DNA of 64,000 bases, from contig NZ_CP032487.1 in assembly GCF_004124235.1 (NCBI RefSeq), positions 4,526,001 through 4,590,000 on the forward strand, written 5' to 3'. The position numbers and the translations under genes were made by a program. Below are positions 1 through 8,327 of this stretch, in pieces (position 1 is the stretch's first letter; each line of letters opens with the position of its first letter). The notes under the pieces were generated by a model, which worked only from the letters and a program-made list of their open reading frames with translations, was not told the origin of the DNA and made no database searches. This DNA is from Yersinia hibernica. GTDB taxonomy: Bacteria; Pseudomonadota; Gammaproteobacteria; Enterobacterales; Enterobacteriaceae.

Positions 1-845
1 CTGTTGGCAGACAGCTTGAGATAATCGGCCCAGGCTTCAGCTCCGATACCGACCCTGCGGTTTTTGCCCGTCATATCGTTATCAAAGAAGGTGTTGGCAC
101 CGTACATCCAGTTATTTTGGAATGTACGCACTCCAGCTCCGATATTGACGGTATTGCGGCTGTCTTGATTACGGGCACCCAATTGCGTGAATAATATCGA
201 TTTTTGATTATCATAGAGTGGGAGCAATACATCGACGGCACTGCCATCGAGCTTAAAGTCGTCATTCAGATTCATTTGTACGCGAGCGGTACCGAACTGA
301 CTCAGCCATTGTTGGGCCTGGCTGTTGAATTCATTGTTGGCAACCGAGCGCGCCATGCGCTCGCCGGATTTGGCGGCATTACCGGTAGATAATGCCGCGG
401 CGCCGGTTTGAGCATAACCTGCCAGTTTATTCTCCAGAGGAATATCAGCGTTTTTATTTTTTTGATTATCAATGGAGAACGGTGATGTTTTGCGGGGTAT
501 ATCTATTTCATCCCCGGAGGCTAATTTATTAAAGGGTTTGGAGAAAGTTCGGTATATATTGATTCTTTTAAGTTCATCGACAGTCATACCGTTTCTTTTA
601 GCTACAATGTTTACATTTTCGCCAGCAGTAAGAATATAAGATTCGGTAGGGATATTGACTAAGGTTGCCTTTGATATTGGAACGGCAGCAATGGCAGGAG
701 TGAAGGATAAACTTAAAGGAAACAGTAATTGGAACAGAATATTCACCCAAGCGATAACCCTGAACGTTCGCTGCTGTGCGCATGCGGCTGCAAACTTACG
801 TCCCGAGGGTGTTTTGAATGATTTCGTCCAATAGAAATTATGCAT
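1..845 (-). CDS. Inverse autotransporter (intimin/invasin-like), 5' part
   Basis: Translating the minus strand from an ATG at 845 gives 281 open codons running off the left edge of the window, so the C-terminal part is missing. The N-terminus (about residues 1-53) is a long signal peptide with a basic stretch, a hydrophobic core and an AIAA-type cleavage region. Residues about 65-115 resemble a LysM peptidoglycan-binding module (ESYILTAGENVNIVAKRNG, then GDEIDIPRK). From about residue 150 the sequence matches the inverse autotransporter beta-barrel, with SQFGTARVQMNLN, LGARNQDSRNTVNIGAGVR and FFDNDMTGKNRRVGIGAE. The family (intimin, invasin, YeeJ) inserts an N-terminal barrel in the outer membrane and displays C-terminal Ig-like adhesin domains, which are off-window. 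Whether it is host chromosome or transposon cargo is not decidable here. Confidence 0.85.
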   Translation of the reverse strand, partial: MHNFYWTKSFKTPSGRKFAAACAQQRTFRVIAWVNILFQLLFPLSLSFTPAIAAVPISKATLVNIPTESYILTAGENVNIVAKRNGMTVDELKRINIYRTFSKPFNKLASGDEIDIPRKTSPFSIDNQKNKNADIPLENKLAGYAQTGAAALSTGNAAKSGERMARSVANNEFNSQAQQWLSQFGTARVQMNLNDDFKLDGSAVDVLLPLYDNQKSILFTQLGARNQDSRNTVNIGAGVRTFQNNWMYGANTFFDNDMTGKNRRVGIGAEAWADYLKLSAN

Positions 846-964
846 TTATTACGTCCGATTAAGTGTCTGAGATATTTGGACCGAACTGTATTGTGAATGC
901 AATTAATACGCAATAAGACTTACCATACTTTACTATAGGATATTTCCTACATTATAGCGTGACG

Positions 965-1397
965 AGGCTCGATTTGGTCTTTTGAAACTGCCGGCTGCTT
1001 TCACTAATTTTTTGATGGGGGGCATGGTCAGACTCGATCCGGTTGTTCAGGTATTTAACCTGCCTTGTTTAGCATCATCCCGCAGCTTTCCTTCGTTGAT
1101 TAAACGAGTGATAGCGCGATAGAGATAAAACCATTTTCCATTGACTTTGATATAGGTTTCATCGAGTTGCCATGAGGAGTCGGTGTAAGTGAATTGATAT
1201 CGGTTCAACTTCTTACGGAGTAGTGGTACATATTCAATAAACCAACGGTAAATAGTAGAGCGATGAACGGAAATCCCACGCTCTGCCAGCATATCGCTGA
1301 CATTGGCATAACTCATCGGTGTTGAACCGTAGCACCATAAGCACCACAGGATGATCTCGGGAGCAAAATGTTTCCATTTGAAATCGTTAGGGGTCAT
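965..1397 (-). pseudogene. IS6-family transposase, internally deleted and frameshifted
   Basis: The first open frame (1397 to 1047) carries the N-terminal half of an IS6 transposase: the HTH region with AERGISVHRSTIYRW and the first catalytic segment LDETYIKVNGKWFYLYRA. It then jumps directly to AITRLINEGK, which aligns with a region near the second half of the family. About 50 codons, including the second catalytic aspartate, appear to be deleted in frame. A one-base shift near 1057 ends the frame. The next frame continues with VKYLNNRIESDHAPIKKLVK, the C-terminal catalytic region containing the final acidic residue. The gene is therefore dead. Confidence 0.8.
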
Positions 1398-1464
1398 GTG
1401 GGGTTACTGAAGAAGGAATGAATAGCCTCAGTTTTCATGACAATTCCATTTTTTGCAACAAGCC
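965..1464 (-). mobile_element. IS6-family insertion sequence remnant
   Basis: A roughly 500-bp decayed IS of the IS6/IS26 family (complete members are about 0.8 kb). The right end, read on the minus strand, begins GGCTTGTTGCAAAA (1451-1464), very close to the family's terminal repeat GGCTTTGTTGCA. Homology to the transposase stops near 965, and no matching left terminal repeat is visible, so that end is lost. IS6 elements promote adjacent deletions and cointegrates, which may explain why the neighbouring transposon end cannot be found. Confidence 0.75.
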
Positions 1465-1709
1465 CAAAAGAAGAGCCTAGTTGATCTGTGTGGAAGTAAT
1501 CGTATTTACGATGGCATGATGAAAACCAGAGGAAAACGATATTGAGTAATATATTGCGACCGAGAATGGGGCCATATTATTCTGTAGTGGTGTACAAAAA
1601 CAAACCGAATTTGTAAGCTGGAATATCTGTGATTGGCTTTTTTCGGGGATAATATGAACTATTATGCAGAGGACCACTTCTAGGTATCGTCAATTAACCT
1701 GGAAGTGTT
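1465..1709. other. Gene-free spacer between IS remnant and first cargo gene
   Basis: No convincing gene is seen. The stretch was searched for the left end of the Tn7-like element. A GTGTACAAAAACAAAC string near 1589-1604 shares only the GTGTACAAA core with the right-end repeats and lacks the flanking bases, so it is not called as an end. The spacer presumably holds the promoter of the gene at 1710. Confidence 0.4.
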
Positions 1710-2000
1710 ATGAAAAAACTGAAACAGCAGTACAAATACTCAGAGGAGTTCTCAGGAGTTCGTCGTAGTTGGGTTCATTATCCTCTACTTAGGAACTGGT
1801 TATATAAACGTTTTAGCACTCGGCAGGAAAAGAGTCATTACTACTTGCATTCTATTGAATATAAAGGGTATCCACTAAAACTGAGAGCTGCGCGTGGAAA
1901 GCAACTTGCAAACCCATGGGATGATTACCCATCTGATGTTTATCATATAGCCAGAAACTGGAAACACAACTCTAGAAGAAGACGGCAGTACTATCGTTGA
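1710..2000 (+). CDS. Small basic protein of unknown function
   Basis: A 96-residue protein preceded by a GGAAG ribosome binding site 4 bases before the ATG. It is very rich in Arg, Lys, Tyr and Trp and ends in a basic cluster (NWKHNSRRRRQYYR). No signal peptide or membrane segment is apparent. I do not recognise a family. It lies 100 bp upstream of the OLD-nuclease gene on the same strand and may be co-transcribed with it. Its charge and aromatic content suggest nucleic-acid binding, but that is only inference. It could also be a spurious frame, though the binding site and its length in AT-rich DNA argue for a real gene. Confidence 0.5.
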   Translation: MKKLKQQYKYSEEFSGVRRSWVHYPLLRNWLYKRFSTRQEKSHYYLHSIEYKGYPLKLRAARGKQLANPWDDYPSDVYHIARNWKHNSRRRRQYYR

Positions 2001-2100
2001 TGCCGAGTTAATCAGTCAAATGCAATAGGCTTGGAATACAGGCCTATTTTGATGTTTTCAATGGTCAAAACCGTGACTGCGTAAAATATGAGGTAAGAAA

Positions 2101-3668
2101 ATGCCCAGAGTAAGTAGATTGGTCTTGGCCAATTTTAAAAAATTTGAATCTCTGACTCTGGATTTTGAGACCGACATGAATGTACTAATCGGTGATAATG
2201 AAGCAGGTAAAAGCAGCGTTCTTTTGGCTATGGATTTGGCGATGAGTGCCAGCCGAAACCGTGTCGAATCTTTGGGTGTGGAATCTCTGCTATCTCTTGC
2301 CGCTGTTAAGAAGTTTCAACAAGGCGATAGAAGTCCTGAATTACTTCCATATATTACAGTCGATGTATTCCTGGAAGAAGGCGAAAATCAGGAACTCAAC
2401 GGCAATCAAAATGCCAAACATCGTCTCGCCGATGGTCTAAGGATGATTGTAGAACCGTTAATTCAGGAATATGGAGAAGATATCAACGCTCTGCTAGGGC
2501 AAAACCAAGAGAACTTCCCTTACGAATATTATGCGGTGAAATTTTATACATTTTCAGGAGCGCCTTACGCGAGTTTTAAGCGCTATATAAGGCACCTCAT
2601 GCTTGATAACTCTCGTATCGACAGCAGTTACGCGGTTCGTGAATATATCCGCACCGTTTTCAATCTGCGAGTCCCTGTTGCGGAGCGGTACAAACTAGAA
2701 AACGGCTATCGTCAGGGGAAAAAAAATTTCGAGAAGAGCATCTTACTACAATAAACGAGGCGATTGGTCCTTATCAGTTTGATCTGAGAACGACATCAGA
2801 CTCAAATCTGGAAACTGACCTTGATCTCACACAAGGAGGAATATCCCTTCTGAACAGAGGTAAAGGCCAGCAGTGCTTCATCAAAACAGAATTTGCTCTT
2901 GGCAAGCAAAAATCCAAAGGTGATTTAGATGTGATGCTACTTGAAGAACCAGAGAATCACCTAAGTTTCAATAATATGAAAAAACTGGTTAAGGAATTAT
3001 CGGGGGCGGATAATACTCAGCTTTTCATTGCCACGCACAGTAGCCATATCTGCTCTAGATTAGATTTGCGGCATGCATTAATGCTTGGACCTGATCGTTC
3101 TGTATTGAATTTAAAAGGGCTTTCTCCAGAAACCGCTGACTTTTTCATGAAGGCCCCAGATAATAATATTCTTGAGTTTGCTCTATCAAAAAAGGTAATT
3201 TTGGTTGAGGGGGATGCTGAATTTATCTTGCTTGAAGCGCTTTATAGTACGCTTTCAGGAGGAATCTCACCTGAAAATGATGGTGTACATATCATCTCTA
3301 TCGGCGGAACAAGTTTTAAACGCTACCTTGAACTTGCGAAATTGCTGGGTATCCGTGTGGCTGCAATTCGTGACAATGATAGTAATCACGAAAAAAATTG
3401 TGTTCTTAATTATCAAGAATATATCGGAGATGATGCGAAGATTTTTACTGATGACGATAATAGCCGCAGTACATTTGAAATATGTCTTTACCTAGATAAT
3501 CAAGCGATATGTGAAGAGCTTTTCGCTGCGGGCAGGAAAACACTTACAGTACAGGAGTACATGCTGAGCAATAAAGCTGAAGCAGCTTTCGAATTGCTCA
3601 ACAAGAAAGCAGCCGAACTGACAGCTCCTAAATATATTAGGGAGGCGGTTAAATGGATAAGACTGTAA
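2101..3668 (+). pseudogene. OLD-family ATP-dependent nuclease (GajA-like), one-base frameshift
   Basis: Two open frames (2101-2754 and 2931-3668) are one gene. Adding one base in the A8 run at 2717-2724 joins them into about 522 codons with no other stop; the joined part reads through FREEHLTTINEAIGPYQF and into LDVMLLEEPENHLS. Visible elements are an ABC ATPase Walker A (GDNEAGKS, residues 31-38), Walker B (VMLLEEPENHL), a switch histidine (IATHSSH) and a C-terminal Toprim nuclease domain (ILVEGDAEFILLEAL, then AAIRDNDSN). OLD nucleases next to a UvrD-like helicase are class 2, the architecture of Gabija GajA, an ATP-regulated DNA-nicking defence enzyme. It overlaps the helicase gene by 16 bases. 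The break could be real decay, slippage-controlled expression or a base-call error. Start chosen at ATG 2101 with GAGGT upstream. Confidence 0.8.
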
Positions 3669-4685
3669 TTTTTGCGGTGGCTGGTTCCGGAAAAACCACA
3701 CTGATAATAAGCCAGCTTGAAGAAGGCCGGCGAGCATTGATTATTACTTATACTGACAATAATTATACCCACCTGCGTTTTCAGATAATTCGAAAGTTTG
3801 GCTATATGCCAGTCTTCATAACTTTAATGACTTACTTTGAGTTTTTGCATGGCTTTTGTTATAGGCCATTTAAGCAGTTGCAATTGCAAACTCGTGGGCT
3901 TAATTTCAAGATACCTCCAGACTTCACCTCGAAATTACCCCGCACGAATATTAAATATTACCGCGATGGTGAAGGCAGGCTTTATCACAACCGTCTGGCA
4001 AAGCTTATAGACCAATTTGACGTGATACCGCAGGTCCTCGATCGAATGGAACGATACTATGACGATATTTACGTCGATGAGGTTCAGGATTTTGCAGGAC
4101 ATGATTTTAATCTGCTGACCTCATTGTGTGCGGCTAAGACGCGGGTGCTGTTTGTTGGTGACTTCTTTCAGCATACTTTCGATACCAGTCGTGATGGCAA
4201 TGTGAATAAAAACTTGCATGATGACATTGCAAAGTATGAGAAAAGGTTCAAATCCGCGGGACTCACGGTCGATAAAATAACGCTTGGACAAACTTGGCGC
4301 TGCTCGAAGACAGTTTGTGATTTTATAAAAAAAAATCTTTCAATTGATATAGATGCACAAGATGGCAGAACAACCGACATCATCAATGTTGAGTTAGAAG
4401 AACAGGCTAAAACAATATATTTAGATAATAATATTGTGAAGTTATTCTATAGTGAACATTATAAATATGATTGTTTTTCAATGAATTGGGGGGGCTAGTA
4501 AGGGACTTGATCATTTCAAGGATGTCTGTATTGTAATGGGAAATAAGATCTGGAAGCAATATCGTGAGGAGAAACTCACCGAAGCTGTTCCTAGTACACG
4601 GAACAAGCTCTATGTAGCTTGCTCAAGAGCCAGAGGGGATATTTACTTCATGCCAGATAAACTCATCCGTAAGTTTAAGGCATAA
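3653..4685 (+). pseudogene. UvrD/Rep-like helicase (GajB-like), one-base frameshift
   Basis: The frame from ATG 3653, behind a GGGAGG ribosome binding site, stops at 4498 just after a G7 run (4488-4494). Removing one G restores the frame to 4685 and adds 62 codons containing GASKGLDHFKDVCIVM and TRNKLYVACSRARGDIYF, the conserved C-terminal motifs of superfamily 1 helicases. Upstream motifs are Walker A (AGSGKTT, residues 10-16) and the Walker B box DEVQD (142-146). The restored protein is about 343 residues, short for UvrD/GajB (often near 500), so accessory subdomains look reduced. In Gabija, GajB is the partner that activates GajA when nucleotides are depleted. The stop-start overlap with the nuclease gene supports an operon. 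Confidence 0.8.
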
Positions 4686-4814
4686 AGTGAACAGAAGTTG
4701 AGGCTAAATTGGTGTAAGTGTGCGAAGTGAATTTACAACTACTTTTTCCGTCAACATCTATATTTAGCGATATATTGGCCATAAAATAGCACTAATGTTA
4801 TATAGGTATATATT

Positions 4815-5294
4815 ATGTTATTAGATGATGAATCACTCTATAGTTTTATGTTTCGAGCTCAGTTATTACATGGATTACGAGAACTTTCTAATCTTACTCA
4901 CGTTACTGGGCGTTGGAAACGCTTACCTAAACCTCACCCTAAATTAGTCCCCTATTACAAAATATTTCCTAAAAAACACCTAGAGAAATTATTATATTCT
5001 TCGGGATTCAAAATCGATAATCCCTTGATAGAAAACCATGAAAAACTGGGTCATGTCTCTATTGAAAATATTTTCTTCAATCCCTATCATAATGTATACT
5101 CGTCTAGCATACCTATTCTTTATTGTCATGAATGTATTAAAGAAAGTATAGAAACATGTGGGGTTGGATATTTTAAAAAATCATGGGTATATATGGATAA
5201 ATGTAAAAAACATCAGAAATTACTTTCTTATTTAAAACCCACATCTAATCTAGAGTTTACTATTTTCAAAGTCATTAGTGGTGTTTTAATTTAA
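4815..5294 (+). CDS. Short TniQ-domain protein (second TniQ of the element)
   Basis: A 159-residue protein with a TniQ-type N-terminal region: the DDESLYSFMFR opening and a CCCH zinc finger with C104, C107, C130 and H133. It lacks everything after the finger; TnsD in the same element is 476 residues, and the TniQ proteins of CRISPR-guided Tn7 relatives are about 400. Codon use is much more AT-rich than in tnsABCD, suggesting a different origin. Just past the stop, another frame reads ELGHSFPKEMSGTSSLIL to 5358, so it may be the broken remnant of a longer protein. It could otherwise be a short targeting or regulatory TniQ. It converges on tnsD. No cas genes or CRISPR array were seen. Confidence 0.7.
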   Translation: MLLDDESLYSFMFRAQLLHGLRELSNLTHVTGRWKRLPKPHPKLVPYYKIFPKKHLEKLLYSSGFKIDNPLIENHEKLGHVSIENIFFNPYHNVYSSSIPILYCHECIKESIETCGVGYFKKSWVYMDKCKKHQKLLSYLKPTSNLEFTIFKVISGVLI

Positions 5295-5299
5295 CATTT

Positions 5300-5387
5300 T
5301 AGAATTAGGACATTCATTTCCCAAAGAAATGAGCGGAACCAGCTCTCTAATTCTATAAGTAATAATATCCATTTGTCCTTTATTACT
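5300..5387. other. Nested inverted-repeat structure between short tniQ and tnsD
   Basis: Two adjacent fold-backs. The first has an outer 9-bp perfect stem, TAGAATTAG (5300-5308) with CTAATTCTA (5347-5355). It encloses hairpin CATTTC-CCAAA-GAAATG (5315-5331) and a short GAGC/GCTC hairpin (5331-5345), so the whole can fold as a three-way junction. The second is an 8-bp perfect stem, AGTAATAA (5358-5365) with TTATTACT (5380-5387). It sits between convergent genes, so a bidirectional terminator is the simplest reading, although the stems are AT-rich and lack classical U tracts. A structured RNA or a protein-binding site is possible. Confidence 0.5.
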
Positions 5388-5436
5388 ATATAGCTAAATG
5401 CCTTCCAGAATATATCTTTTGAGTTTAGATAAAGTA

Positions 5437-6867
5437 TTAATGACCCGATTTTATTTTGTATCGACCAGGGGCCATGAGTGCTTTAGGTAAGTTATTCTCT
5501 AGCCAGTTTTTATCTTGTCCATAAAGCCAAAAGAAAGCTGCATTACAGCGAGACTTTATTTCTTGTCGAATGGCCATCGGATGAAGTTTTCGATACCGCG
5601 CTATATCAGCGCGATATCTACGACGCTTGGACTCCCAACGACACTTCTTTCGATACTCGACTAAATCAGGTTGGCTAGAAATCACCTGTTCAACAGAACC
5701 AATACCTATTCCACATCGTTCCGATATAACTTTACGATGTATCCCAGCGTACGCCAATTGAATAATTCGTTGTGTAAGTATTGGAGTTAGAACTTTCGGC
5801 TTTAGCTGTAGAAGGATCCTATTTATGTGAGCAAGACGTTTCAAATAACAGCGGCTCTTGCCAGTGACACGATAAACCTCGGATAATGAATGCTTCTGTT
5901 GTAGCAATACTAAGCAATTTTGCTCACAGTTGTTACGTGTATTGAAGACAACAGAACGATTTATTTGTGGGGTAATTTTCTGAGAAATATTGATCTCAAA
6001 TAACTCTTGGGCACTATTAAATAGCCAACTTGTAAATAGTAGGTGCCGAAACGGATGATGGCTGGATCTTTGCTCTAATAACTGAGTAATGTAACGATAA
6101 TCTTTGGGATGGCGAAAGAATGGGGTATCAAGGCCAGTACGATACTGCCCAACGTCAGCAACAAACTCTCGCATCAAACTTTTACGTCGAACTCGACCAG
6201 AATAGGTGATATATCCCAACTCAGCTAAACGAGTTCGATAAACCATTGCTATATCTATTTGTGATGCTTGTTGGCGACTAATAAACTGAAGGAGTTCGAA
6301 ACCAACATTAGCAACCTTAACCTCACTCTCCAATGCGGGTCTCAAGTAATCATTATGACCCGGCAGCAAACTCACCAAGACCCTTTGACGCTGTGTTAGC
6401 TCGTATCTATTAAGTAAATAATGATGAAAAAAACATGCTGTAACTCCCGGGATCTGATGGCTTCGATGCCAGTATGTGACACCGTACCTCAGCAAATCTT
6501 GTTGAGCACAGAGTGAGCACCACTTTAAACAAAGCGAGTTTCCGGCCCCAAATGAAGGTAGCTGACTTTCTCGCACAGCTCTGGCCGCTTGGTTAACCAG
6601 CAAGAATCTCTTAAGTTGATCTGCATGTAAGGGGACGAAGAAAAAAAATAGTGGGGCCAAAGTTTGCTGTATCAGTAGATCTCCAGCCGTTTCACCACTA
6701 GCCTTAGCTATCTGTTTAAGTCCTGACGTCAAAAATGGGTGAATAGAGCTCCTATCTGAACCAAAAATCATACGAAGTAGTTCAGTAACATCATCGCCTG
6801 ATATCGTGATGTAACGAATCATACGACTTAGTAGCAGTTCATCCGGCAAACACTTAGGTAAAAGCAT
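5437..6867 (-). CDS. tnsD: TnsD-like target-selection protein (TniQ family)
   Basis: A 476-residue protein (Tn7 TnsD is about 508). It has the TniQ opening LPDELLLSRMIRY and a CCCH zinc finger, C117, C120, C145 and H148, whose spacing matches Tn7 TnsD, with the motif YWHRSHQIPGVTACFFH. The C-terminal half is basic with HTH-like segments. TnsD binds a conserved sequence inside the 3' end of a host gene and recruits TnsC; here the target is presumably the end of yhiN. It is the last gene of the tnsABCD operon, starting 20 bases after the tnsC stop behind a GGGGGAAA ribosome binding site. No frameshifts are seen. Confidence 0.9.
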   Translation of the reverse strand: MLLPKCLPDELLLSRMIRYITISGDDVTELLRMIFGSDRSSIHPFLTSGLKQIAKASGETAGDLLIQQTLAPLFFFFVPLHADQLKRFLLVNQAARAVRESQLPSFGAGNSLCLKWCSLCAQQDLLRYGVTYWHRSHQIPGVTACFFHHYLLNRYELTQRQRVLVSLLPGHNDYLRPALESEVKVANVGFELLQFISRQQASQIDIAMVYRTRLAELGYITYSGRVRRKSLMREFVADVGQYRTGLDTPFFRHPKDYRYITQLLEQRSSHHPFRHLLFTSWLFNSAQELFEINISQKITPQINRSVVFNTRNNCEQNCLVLLQQKHSLSEVYRVTGKSRCYLKRLAHINRILLQLKPKVLTPILTQRIIQLAYAGIHRKVISERCGIGIGSVEQVISSQPDLVEYRKKCRWESKRRRYRADIARYRKLHPMAIRQEIKSRCNAAFFWLYGQDKNWLENNLPKALMAPGRYKIKSGH

Positions 6868-6887
6868 GTGTTTCCCCCATAATTAAG

Positions 6888-8327
6888 CTAGCTAAAGATT
6901 TTCAATGGGTCTATACAGACTATCCCTGAATTCAGTAACGAATTTAATGGATGACCATCTCTTGAAGCTCGTTGAAATAAGTCTGGATCTGCTATCTGTT
7001 TATATAAGTCATCAACATACTGAAGAGTGGAGAGTGCGTGCGCAAACTCAGGATGGTGTGGACGGCTCAAATCCCCTGGGATAATAACAATTCTTGTTCC
7101 AACATTAACCATGGTGTCTTGCTTTATTTTTGTCGATGTTTGTAAGCTTTCAACCCTTTTTTCTATTCGCTTGAATATAGTCAGACGTTCACGTTTTATT
7201 TCATCGACGACTACTTTTGAAGCTTTAATGGCGATACTTGCGGCATGGTTCAATGTATCGACAGAGAGCTTCTCATCTTGTGAACCAATAACCAGACGTT
7301 GGGACTCGCGATAAATCCTTACAGCTAAATCCATATTTCCAATAGATAGTTCATATAACTTATCACTTAGATCTTTTGTTAATGGTGTTTCAACATTAGT
7401 CCATTGAAGCCCCCATAATTCATCAATAAATAGGTCCCATTCTTCATCGTTGTTCATTAACTTGACATCAAAATACCCATTACTCTCAGCTCTTCTAGCT
7501 GCTTTTAAGGTTTTGCTAAGCAGCTCATTGAACGGTGGGTTAGCACAGAAAAGTATTGGGATCCCTAAATTGTTTACCAGATTATGTAGGAATCCGAGTA
7601 GACGATCTGCTCCACCAGTTTTGGCTAAATTTAGGTTCTGCATCTCGTCGATCACCAAAATTCCGAGAAAACTTGATTTAATCCGCGCTTCAATTTGGTC
7701 AAGCAGAAGTGGGATCGTTCCTGCTGGTTTGGTTGGTGCAAGAGCAAGCTTCCGATCTAATTCAGTTAGAATTTTGTGACATAGTGCTCTCACACTTGAG
7801 TCATCGGGGCAATCAACTTTTACCCACACTACCTGTTTTAAAGGCAGTGCCTTCCCCTGATAACTAGAATGTTCGATAGTGTCATCGAAACAACTTAATA
7901 TCTGCTCCAGCATACTGGTTTTGCCGACACCACTTTCACCTATAATAGTGATACCACTCCCTCTTGGTTGAAAGAAACCTGTTCGAGGCGCGATGTTGGG
8001 ACGTCTATCTATTGGATAATGCAGATAATTCATAGTGGTTGGCGAGAAGGGGTTCTTCGTAGAATACCCTTCCTTAATGGCCATCTCAACGGCTCGGAAA
8101 CAGTCAATATAAATTGGTAATGGTTGCCGAAGCTCTTTAAGGCGCGTTAAATACTCAACCCGTTCAAAGGCATTCAACTTAGTTTCGTCCCTAGTCCTCG
8201 CAGGATAAAAGCTCAATTTTTCAATGAGCTTTTCATCATTCAATTTCTCTGGCAACCCTTCAATAAGTGGATTTCCTCTGTGCTCTGGTAGAATCGCCAT
8301 ACGGTATTTCGCCGATGTGATTTTCAT
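6888..8327 (-). CDS. tnsC: TnsC-like AAA+ transposition regulator
   Basis: A 479-residue AAA+ ATPase with Walker A GESGVGKT (residues 130-137) and Walker B ILVIDEMQN (223-231). TnsC polymerises on target DNA, connects the target selector TnsD with the TnsAB transposase, and enforces target immunity. It is shorter than Tn7 TnsC (555 residues), mainly at the C-terminus. Its ATG overlaps the tnsB stop codon (ATGA), indicating translational coupling. Confidence 0.92.
   Translation of the reverse strand: MKITSAKYRMAILPEHRGNPLIEGLPEKLNDEKLIEKLSFYPARTRDETKLNAFERVEYLTRLKELRQPLPIYIDCFRAVEMAIKEGYSTKNPFSPTTMNYLHYPIDRRPNIAPRTGFFQPRGSGITIIGESGVGKTSMLEQILSCFDDTIEHSSYQGKALPLKQVVWVKVDCPDDSSVRALCHKILTELDRKLALAPTKPAGTIPLLLDQIEARIKSSFLGILVIDEMQNLNLAKTGGADRLLGFLHNLVNNLGIPILFCANPPFNELLSKTLKAARRAESNGYFDVKLMNNDEEWDLFIDELWGLQWTNVETPLTKDLSDKLYELSIGNMDLAVRIYRESQRLVIGSQDEKLSVDTLNHAASIAIKASKVVVDEIKRERLTIFKRIEKRVESLQTSTKIKQDTMVNVGTRIVIIPGDLSRPHHPEFAHALSTLQYVDDLYKQIADPDLFQRASRDGHPLNSLLNSGIVCIDPLKIFS

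Noticed and set aside
1580-1640. GTGTACAAA string as the left end of the Tn7-like element
   Set aside because: Only the short core is shared with the right-end repeats, it is not repeated, it is not in inverted orientation, and no TGT tip or five-base duplication fits.
2101-3668. PARIS-type or AAA+/Toprim split system
   Set aside because: The ATPase and Toprim parts are in one gene and the partner is a UvrD-like helicase, which fits Gabija/class 2 OLD instead.
4686-5436. CRISPR array or guide RNA near the short TniQ gene
   Set aside because: No direct repeats with regular spacers and no cas genes are present; the repeats found are inverted and unique.
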